Made by a program: the position numbers and the translations under genes. Positions 56,847-64,000 of a stretch of DNA of 64,000 bases are shown here, one piece after another. The notes beneath the pieces are model-generated. The model was not told where the DNA came from. It saw only the letters and a program-made list of their open reading frames with translations, and did no database searches. The stretch is from Raphanus sativus. Taxonomy: Eukaryota > Streptophyta > Magnoliopsida > Brassicales > Brassicaceae. Every line of letters starts with the position of its first letter. The stretch's first letter is position 1. Location of the stretch: assembly GCF_000801105.2 (NCBI RefSeq), contig NC_079517.1:6572001-6636000 (forward strand), in the 5' to 3' direction.

Positions 56847-59402
56847 ATGGAGGAAACGATGATCGGAGGTGGATCGGAGCTGACGCCGGGGAGTGGTTAC
56901 GAGGCGACGGCGAAGCGATTCGATTCGGTGGCGATGCAGATCGCGATTGGAAAGGAAGATATACTGGAGGATTCAAGTCCCGTCAATGGAATCGTAGAAG
57001 TTCCGGTGTTTCCGTATGTCGAATTGAGGCGGTGGATCTCTTGGATGGAGCATTACTTCGTTCGGAAGGGACTCACTGATCTCGAGAAGTTGCACATGGT
57101 GGATGGATTTATTGATGGAGAAGCGGCTGAGTATCTTGTTCGTATTCAAATTCGAAGTTGGGAAGAGATGAAGACTAAATTGATTTGGGAGTTTGGTGCA
57201 GACGATGATCCAGAGAAGATCGTGATGAAAGCTAAATTTGATAGATGCCACAAAGCTTTCATGAACGGTGATCCAGGTGTTGACGACGTTCACTCGTCGC
57301 TGTTGAAGGAATCTTGGAGTCTTTGTTCTCAGGTAGATCCCAATCTGGAACAAAACCGGAATGATTCTCAGTTAGGTTATCGGGATAGTGCTGAGACTGT
57401 TGATGATTCTGGTAGTTTGATTCAAAATTGTGAGCCACATGTGTTTGATAAGTTGCCTGAGTTCAAGGGACCAAATCCTACTGTTTGGTTATCAAAAGCG
57501 GAGAAGTTCTTTCACACATATGGAGACAACGAGAAGTTAACTCTCGTATACTACTATTTAGAAGGTGATGCGATGAAATGGTTCATACGGGAGAGACGTA
57601 TAATGAAGTTTACAGACTGGAGTGACTTCAAGTGCAGATTGTTGGCTCATTTTGTTCATGTTCCAGCTTATTCATCAGTGGAGGTTCATTATAAAGCTGA
57701 GTCTACTTCCAGTAATAACTCTGTTTCTGAGACAGAATTGGTGAAGAAGAAGATCACATCACCAAATGTGGAAGAGGTTCATGAGGCAGAAGTACATCAG
57801 CAAGATTTGGGTTGCGAGATTGTTCTTGAAACAGTAATGGTGAAGCAGAATGATTCAGGCGACTTTGTTGCAGGGGTGCAGCAGAAAGAATTGAATCATG
57901 AGGCTGTTCAAGAAACAAATATGTTGCTTCCGAAGGAATCACTTGCTGCTACAGATCAAGAGTTGGATTTGCACTGTGAAACTGGCCATGTTCCAAGTTA
58001 TCTTGCAGGAGAAGCGTATCAACACGTGGACTCAATGAACACTGACGCTGTTCTAAAGGAGAACTTGGTGGACAAAAATGCAGAAAGGAATCAGAAGTGG
58101 ATTGAGTATTCAAAACCTGCAATCGTGAAAGAAGATGGTGTTCATGATATTGATGAAGGGGCCAAACGATCTCTGATGGTTATTGAGCAGTTTCAGTGTG
58201 TGCACCAGATATTTTCTCAGAGTGATGTGTCTAAAAGAATAACGTGTACGATGAAGAAAGACAAGTACCCTAAATCTTGGAGGTATAAGTTCAAAAGCAG
58301 GAACGTTACAAGACTCATACTTGGGAGATGGGTGCACTTAAAGCTATTTTCAGAAGAGGATGTGGCAATGGCAATGCAGTCGTTTCCAGGGAACAGAAGG
58401 CGTGTTGTAAGGGGCATGATACGATTTATTATAAGTGATTTGAAGTTTCACATGTGGCCCAAATGGAAATCCAAGTCTGAGAATTTTCTGAACACGTCAG
58501 AGCATATGACGTTTTACGTGATCTATTATCAGATTGTGCACGAGAGAAAGCATGTCAACTCTACATTGCGGCTTGCTCTGCAAACGTCTCCTGCAACCCA
58601 GAGGAAAGCTTTGCTGTCTCAGATTTTAAGTGATCTTAGGAGATATTTTACTGCATCGACCAAGTGTCATACTCTGTTTTTACATCTTGGGGATCCAATA
58701 GAGTGGTGGAGCTGTTGCAATGGGAAGACATTTTACATGTTTTCTGTAGAGTGGAAGTTGATATGGAGATTACAAGGATGTGTGAGAAGATTCACGAAGA
58801 AGGAGTACTCTTCTATTTGGCACCGATGGAGATACAAGACCTTGGAGTGTGCATCAGTGTTGTACGAATGGAGTGGAGTTATTTGGCAGCGGTGGTGTTT
58901 ACAATTTCAGCGACAAGGATCTTTTCATGAGACTACTTTCATCCTTTTGCTCAATTCAAGCTTGAGGTCAAGCTTGATTTCAAGGGGAGGAGTGTACATG
59001 CGAATGTGGTTGTTCTCAACAGCATGTGAATCTGATCTTCTTGACAGAAATGTGAGACAGAAGGAGAAGACAGAATTGAGTACATATTTGAGGGAACTGA
59101 GTATACACTGGAGGATACAAGTGGCGAATCATCATTTTCTTAAAGAAAGAAGATTCATCTTATTGATGTGTAACAAGAGACATCTACAAAGCAGAGTTGT
59201 CTCAGTTCTAAAACAACAAACACAGAAATGGAAAAAGTTCTACAAGTCTCGGATGTTCAAGTATAAAGGGAAGATTCATGTGTTCAGCTTGACCAGTAGT
59301 GAAGTGTTGGAGTTTCAGCAGGAGAAACGAGACTTGTGTGCCCAGCGGTTTCTTTTTATACAAGCTTGTGGGCAAGCTTGTTTTCAAAGGGTGGAGTATT
59401 GA
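56847..59402 (+). CDS. 851-residue gag-like protein of the LTR element
   Basis: The frame starts at ATG 56847 (MEETMIGGG) and stays open to the first bases of the 3' LTR, so it covers almost the whole interior. Two capsid-type gag segments occur in tandem. The first is at about residues 55-120 (WISWMEHYFV, HMVDGFIDGEAAEYL, SWEEMKTKLIWEFG). The second is at about 205-275 (LPEFKGPNPTVWLSKAEKFF, YYLEGDAMKWF, WSDFKCRLLAHF). Both fit the Ty3-type retrotransposon gag pattern of a W-x-aromatic helix, an LEG-A-W motif and an F/W-D/E-F tail. Then follows an acidic linker (about 290-470), then a tryptophan- and cysteine-rich C-terminal half of unknown nature. There is no CCHC zinc knuckle and no Asp-Ser/Thr-Gly protease motif. 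This is a mobile-element gene, not a host gene. Confidence 0.8.
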   Translation: MEETMIGGGSELTPGSGYEATAKRFDSVAMQIAIGKEDILEDSSPVNGIVEVPVFPYVELRRWISWMEHYFVRKGLTDLEKLHMVDGFIDGEAAEYLVRIQIRSWEEMKTKLIWEFGADDDPEKIVMKAKFDRCHKAFMNGDPGVDDVHSSLLKESWSLCSQVDPNLEQNRNDSQLGYRDSAETVDDSGSLIQNCEPHVFDKLPEFKGPNPTVWLSKAEKFFHTYGDNEKLTLVYYYLEGDAMKWFIRERRIMKFTDWSDFKCRLLAHFVHVPAYSSVEVHYKAESTSSNNSVSETELVKKKITSPNVEEVHEAEVHQQDLGCEIVLETVMVKQNDSGDFVAGVQQKELNHEAVQETNMLLPKESLAATDQELDLHCETGHVPSYLAGEAYQHVDSMNTDAVLKENLVDKNAERNQKWIEYSKPAIVKEDGVHDIDEGAKRSLMVIEQFQCVHQIFSQSDVSKRITCTMKKDKYPKSWRYKFKSRNVTRLILGRWVHLKLFSEEDVAMAMQSFPGNRRRVVRGMIRFIISDLKFHMWPKWKSKSENFLNTSEHMTFYVIYYQIVHERKHVNSTLRLALQTSPATQRKALLSQILSDLRRYFTASTKCHTLFLHLGDPIEWWSCCNGKTFYMFSVEWKLIWRLQGCVRRFTKKEYSSIWHRWRYKTLECASVLYEWSGVIWQRWCLQFQRQGSFHETTFILLLNSSLRSSLISRGGVYMRMWLFSTACESDLLDRNVRQKEKTELSTYLRELSIHWRIQVANHHFLKERRFILLMCNKRHLQSRVVSVLKQQTQKWKKFYKSRMFKYKGKIHVFSLTSSEVLEFQQEKRDLCAQRFLFIQACGQACFQRVEY

Positions 59403-59750
59403 TAGATACTTATAATGAAGAAGCCAAAGCTGATGACGTGGAGGCTGAGCCAGCTGGCTAAATGAATTGAGTAAAGCTTTGGTTTGGAGAAGAGTCTTTG
59501 CGGTTACTGATTCAAGAAGTATAAAAGGAAGAGTCGAAGCTTTCATGAGGTTTATGCTTTGATGTTGTATGAAGAGTGACGCCATGAGTCATCTTGACCC
59601 GATCGCCATGAGATCGGTGACGAAGGTGAAGCTCGCCATGAGAGCCTAACCGGAGTCAAGCTTGAAGCTATCCTTGTAATCGTTTGTTGCTGTTCTTGTA
59701 ATTCCATTCTGATAATCAATAAAGGAGTTAGAGATATCAATACTCTATCA
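59400..59750 (+). repeat. 3' LTR
   Basis: 351 bp, identical to the 5' LTR. Its first three bases (TGA) are also the stop codon of the internal reading frame. Confidence 0.93.
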
Positions 59751-59755
59751 GAAAG

Positions 59756-60298
59756 ATGAATATCTTTTTTTTTTTTGTAGTTTAAATGGTATACAAATTG
59801 AGAACTTTGACATATTTTCCTAAATCTCTAAACAATTCATTTTTCAACGAGTGTACATTTATAATGAAAGGTACATATATCTAAAATTCACTCATATTTA
59901 CTATATGTAATTCAATTATGCACAAATTGTAGAGATCTTACAAATTCGATGAAATTATGTTTAAATATTTTAAATGTGAAATCATTTTCTTATAATTAAA
60001 AGTATCAAAATTCTGTCTGATAAACATATAATGATTTTTGGATTTATCAGATCACAAATATTGTAATTAAATTATAAATAATAACCCAATCGTTGGTTGG
60101 TAGTTTAAAAATATACGTAATATATACTAAAATACAAAGTATATGATTACCAAGATAACATAAAACAACTCGAATTTTGTCCAGAAAATCCCTTACTTAT
60201 TCTAAACACAATAAGTAATGACTTTATTTTTATCTCAAATGACTAACTCAAGACTCAAGTATAAAGACCACTTTTACCTTAAAAATGAAAAGTAATTA
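59756..60298. other. AT-rich spacer
   Basis: Non-coding AT-rich DNA between the LTR element and the foldback element. I see no structure in it. Confidence 0.5.
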
Positions 60299-61773
60299 AT
60301 TAACAAAAGGGAATTCGGCCAAAAAAATCCTGAACTTTTCTGAAATTGCCAAAAGAATCATGTACACTTGTCTGGCCAATAAAAACCTAAACTTTTGTTG
60401 ACTTATTTAAATAATTTAGAAACTTACGGTTGACTGACCAAATTAGCACACCGTTAAACAAGAGTTAAGACAGCGTTAACACAACGTTAACTGTTGGCGT
60501 TAAGTAAAACGACGTCGTTTCGTTTTACACTATTTAAAAATAAAAATACGAAGGGACCGGGTTTTGAACCCAAGTTGTTTGGATCAAATGGCAAGGTAAT
60601 TTACCACTAGGCTAGTGGTACATTCAATGTACGTACTAACACATTTACTTTTATTTGGTACTGATTTTGAATATAAAAAAAATCTCTAAAAATTTAAAAG
60701 GTCTTTAAAATTCCAAAAATATGAAAATAAAGAAATTTTTTATAAAATTAATTTTGAAACTAAAAGTAAAAAATGTTTTTTATTTTTCCTTAAAATCAAA
60801 ATCTTCCAACATTTTCATTTTTAAAAACAAATTCCAAAAAAAAAAAAAATTTCATTTTTCAGATAAAAAAAATCGAAAATATAAAAAAATCGAAAAATAT
60901 CAAAAAGTTATAAAAAATTAGAATCTGAAAATAATCAGAATATATTAAAATATTTTTTATAAAATATTTTTTTTATATTTTTTATAAAAATATTTTTTTA
61001 TATTTTTTTATAAAAATGCCAAAAAGAAAATTTTTCATTTTTCAAATTATAAAAAGAAAAATTGAAAAACAAAATTCGAAAAAATAAAATTTCAAAAAAA
61101 AAGGGATAAAAAATTTCAAATCTGAAAACATATAATCAGAAACTATAAAAACATTTTAAAAATAGTAATAATTTTTATATATATATATATATATTTCTGA
61201 TTATATGTTTTCAGATTCGAAATATTTTATAACTTTTTTTGGAATATTTTTTCGAATTTGTTTTTATTTTTTCAAATTTCTTTTATAATCCGAAAAAATG
61301 AAAATTTTCTTTTTTGGAATTATTTTTCAATTTTAGAAAATTTAAAGATCTTTTTAAGTTTTTAGATATTTTTTTTAATATTCAAAATCAGTACCAAATA
61401 AAAGTAAATGTGTTAGTACATACAATGAATATACCACTAGTCCAGTGGTAAAGTACCTTGCCATTTTATCTAAACAACTTGGGTTCGAATCCTGTGGTTT
61501 ACTTGATTTTATTTTCAAATCATGTAAAACGACGTCGTTTTATCTCATTTCAAAACGACGTCGTTTCACTTAACACCAACTTTTAACGATGTTATTTTTT
61601 TCTGTTAAATTTGGTGACGGCGTGCTAAATTGGCAAGTCAACGAAAACATTGTTAATTAATTCTAAAGTCAATGAAAAGTTTGTGTTTTTTTTTGTCAGC
61701 CCTAAAGTTCATGTTTCTTTTGGCAATTCCTGAAAAGTTCAGAATTTGTTTGGCCGAATTCCCATTAACAAAA
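60299..61773. mobile_element. long-TIR foldback element, Mutator-like
   Basis: Perfect 10-bp direct repeats ATTAACAAAA (60299-60308 and 61764-61773) flank a 1455-bp unit. The unit begins GGGAATTCGGCCAAA and ends with its inverse. The two halves are inverted copies of each other over at least 450-600 bp with many substitutions, leaving only an A/T-rich centre (about 60720-61320). A 9-11-bp duplication and long terminal inverted repeats fit non-autonomous Mutator-like foldback elements. No transposase is encoded. Each arm contains a tRNA-like box A/box B pair and AAACGACGTCGTTT palindromes, described in the findings. Confidence 0.85.
61438..61492 (+). promoter_or_regulatory. RNA polymerase III-like A and B boxes in the right arm
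   Basis: Box A-like TAGTCCAGTGG (61438-61448) and box B-like GGTTCGAATCC (61482-61492) are spaced about as in a tRNA gene and read outward. A full cloverleaf was not demonstrated. The mirrored pair on the minus strand of the left arm is at 60614-60604 (TAGCCTAGTGG) and 60570-60560 (GGTTCAAAACC). Confidence 0.5.
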
Positions 61774-61955
61774 TACAAAGTATGACTTTTAAGAAAAGCC
61801 ATAAAGTTTGAGAAAGTTTTGAGAGCAAGACTCATGGAACTCATGGAACTCAGATTATTCAAAGCTTCAATTCGCTAATTCTGATTTTAATATTTCGAAT
61901 TTTAGCTGATCTGGTTGCATAGTGCGCTTGAAGGCTGCTCAAGTGTGTGTTTGCA

Positions 61956-64000
61956 ATGTCGTCGGAAGACATGGTGATCCATTTCTCCTCCAATTCTTCC
62001 AATCAGTCCGATCACTCTTTCCCCGACAAACTCGCTAAGCTCGAGGCCCGCTTGACCGGCAAAACCCCCTCCTCCGCCAAACCGCAGCCGCAGCAGCAGC
62101 TCTCCGTCTGGTCTTCTGCTTCCACCTCCGCGGCTTCTGCACCGTCTGAGGCCTCTATCAGTGATTCCGACGAGGACGAGGTAGCTTTTTGAATGTTTTT
62201 CTTTTTTTTTTGTAAATCATTAATAATAATTAATAATTGAGATTCAGTGATTCCTTGTTAGTGTCTTAGAATACAGGAGACTTCCTAATCAGAGCCAATA
62301 CCAAAAAGCGCCAGAAAGTTCATGACTTTAACAACAACACCTCCTCTGTTGTTGATCATGCTGAGGTGCTACTAGTGATCCTTTTAGTATAAAGTTTCGA
62401 GTCTATGTGATGCTGAGACAACTTATTATTATGATTGTCTCTTTAGGATTCTGTTGAATTGAAGCCCCAAGAGGCAGCTTATGATGGAAGGAGAAACGAG
62501 GCTGAGACCAAGACTGGCCTTGATGTTAGTAAGAAGAAACAAGGTCGAGGAGGTCGGGCTTCGTCGACAGGCAGAGGGCGGGGTTCTAAAGCTAATATTG
62601 ATGTCACAAAATCTCAGTGTTTGGCTGCGCCAGTGTCAGCTCAACCGAATGTCTCTGATCAAAAGGTTTTTAATGTTGTTTACTTCTTATAATCTGAAGT
62701 ATAACCTTCTGTGGCCTATAGAGCCCATCTCTCATTTTGTTGAAGATAATCCTTTTCTTTAATTTCATCTTATCTTGGGAAGCAGACACATTTTATTGAA
62801 ACAGTTCTGCATTTTTATTCTTCAGGATTGTAGGCTTGATGGACAGCTCAGGAATGGTGAAAGTTCTCTCCAAGATGTAAGTTTTCTCCTATTATTTCCT
62901 GTACTCTGTAGCATCATCTGCCTAAGAGAATATGTTATCGTCTCCTTATTACGACTTATCTGCATCTTATAAGTTTGTTTGAATACATGATTGTTGTTGT
63001 ATGATTATCCTCAACAATGCTAACATACTGTTGTATTTTTCTTTACTGACAGTTCTTTTCCTTGTTTATAAATCAGGACGATGCGTCATCTTTACGTGCA
63101 AAAATCACTGTGCTGGAGGAGGAATTGTGTAAATCTCGACAAGATTCTTCTGAGCATCAAGATCTAATACGGAAGCTTGAGAATGTATTGTGTGAACGCC
63201 TTTTAGATTTAGCTGATTCTGGTTATGCTATTACCATTTTTGCCTATACCATCTATTCCCTGTTAATCTTAATCATGATATGCAGGAGTTAAAAGATCTA
63301 AAAGATCAGGAACAACAAGGGAAGCAAAAGGTGGGCAAATTTTTTTGTTTCCGTGACCAAATAGGGGTTATTAAGAGGTCCTATGATCTTTTGTTAAATA
63401 TCCATCCTAGTATGGCATAGTTCCTTTTAGTGTTGTCAAGGATTCTGGGAGAATCTTAGATTAAATAAATATTGTTCTCGTAAGAAGTATGGAAGTTCCA
63501 CCTGAGAATAGGAAAGTCACTGATAGTCTCCTCACTCCTGATTTGCTTAGAATACTCGCTAAATTTAGTGCTGCCGTAGCTGCTAGCCTAGAGAATTGAA
63601 TATCTATGAATCGTTGGATCCTGCATTGTGTATGTCACATCTATACTCTACGTGCAGGGGCTCTCTTCGTAGAGCATGCATTAGTATTTTTCTAAGTAAT
63701 TTAAGAGGCCATCTATTGCGGAACCGATATGTAGTGGCTAACATTTTGGCCTTCTAGTGACTTATAGTTGACTGTTTTTTAAACGAACTGGGTATGGTCA
63801 TGTCAGTTTGGTGCCTAAGCTGGCAAAAATTTTGCACATCCTCTAGGAATATTCTTGGTGAAGAAACTGTCAATTTTCTCTCGCCATTTCTCTGTAATTT
63901 TCATAATAATATATACATTCTAATGCAGAACATGCGGACGACCTTTCTTTTTCTTGATGCAGACTACTAAAGTTATATCTGACCTTCTCATATCTGTTTC
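61956..64000 (+). CDS. TSL: TOUSLED nuclear serine/threonine kinase, 5' part
   Basis: Nuclear kinase needed for flower and leaf development; it acts on chromatin assembly factors such as ASF1. The ATG is at 61956 (MSSEDMVIHFSSNSSNQ). Exons read here: 61956-62180, 62270-62365, 62447-62665, 62826-62876, 63077-63184, 63286-63330 and 63963 onward, cut by the window edge. The 248 complete codons plus TTKVISDLLISV match the N-terminal part. They include a glutamine/serine-rich start, a basic GRGGRASSTGRGRG segment (nuclear localisation type) and the beginning of the coiled coil (LEEELCKSRQDSS). The kinase domain lies beyond 64000. It is the neighbour of eIF2-beta in Arabidopsis (At5g20930). Confidence 0.95.

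Larger units (their letters stand above)
56449..59755 (+). mobile_element. young non-autonomous LTR retrotransposon
   Basis: Two 351-bp LTRs (56454-56804 and 59400-59750), each starting TGATAG and ending CTATCA, read identically. The perfect 5-bp target duplication GAAAG flanks them (56449-56453 and 59751-59755). Each LTR has a TATA box (TATAAAA, 56574-56580 in the left copy) and AATAAA near its end (56772-56777). A tRNA-primer-site-like TGGTGCGG begins 1 base after the left LTR. A purine-rich tract (aaagggtggag) abuts the right LTR. The interior is one frame with gag-like domains and no protease, integrase or reverse transcriptase. It must depend on a helper element. Confidence 0.93.

Noticed and set aside
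1..64000. CRISPR arrays, operons, tRNA or rRNA genes
   Set aside because: The sequence is eukaryotic nuclear DNA. The repeats seen are tandem or transposon repeats, and the only tRNA-like words belong to SINEs and to the foldback element.

Overview
The window is nuclear plant DNA from a Brassica-type crucifer (tribe Brassiceae). Every spliced single-copy gene matches, in order, the Arabidopsis thaliana chromosome 5 block from At5g20830 to At5g20930: SUS1, SAC4, RAD51, a RING-H2 gene (At5g20885), CCT2, JAZ12, a remnant of AIP2, eIF2-beta and TOUSLED. The genus and the synteny come from recognising the proteins and recalling gene order; no database was searched. Exons were read by hand from frame continuity, GT/AG borders and family knowledge. 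SUS1, SAC4, RAD51, CCT2, JAZ12 and eIF2-beta each assemble into an uninterrupted reading frame of near-Arabidopsis length, so they look functional.

Layout. 1-7 kb: SUS1 (minus) with a leader intron and TATA box. 7-16 kb: AT-rich spacer holding a tandem duplication with a hairpin, a SINE, four Stowaway-like MITEs inside a local duplication, and a non-coding retroposon. 16.6-22.5 kb: SAC4 (minus). 23.4-26 kb: a transposon-type DUF1985 gene fragment. 26.4-28.4 kb: RAD51 (minus). 28.5-33.3 kb: two small Helitrons and a TIR transposon where Arabidopsis has further genes. 33.4-33.9 kb: RING-H2 gene (minus). 36.0-38.8 kb: CCT2 (minus). 39.3-40.3 kb: JAZ12 (plus). 40.66-45.4 kb: the last exon of AIP2, split by a 4.6-kb Helitron. 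45.8-47.6 kb: eIF2-beta (minus). 48-61.8 kb: an accessory insertion between eIF2-beta and TOUSLED with a DUF295 gene, a Helitron carrying a dead thylakoidal processing peptidase fragment, LINE debris, a frameshifted F-box gene, a very young LTR retrotransposon and a long-TIR foldback element. 61.96-64 kb: the 5' part of TOUSLED (plus), running off the right edge.

The host genes are unrelated housekeeping and signalling genes (sucrose cleavage, phosphoinositide turnover, recombination, protein folding, jasmonate repression, translation initiation, a chromatin-linked kinase); there is no operon-like logic. The most informative material is mobile: a Helitron that separated the last four codons of AIP2 from the rest, a second Helitron with its empty site preserved 3 kb away, and a recent pol-less LTR element whose whole interior is one open frame.
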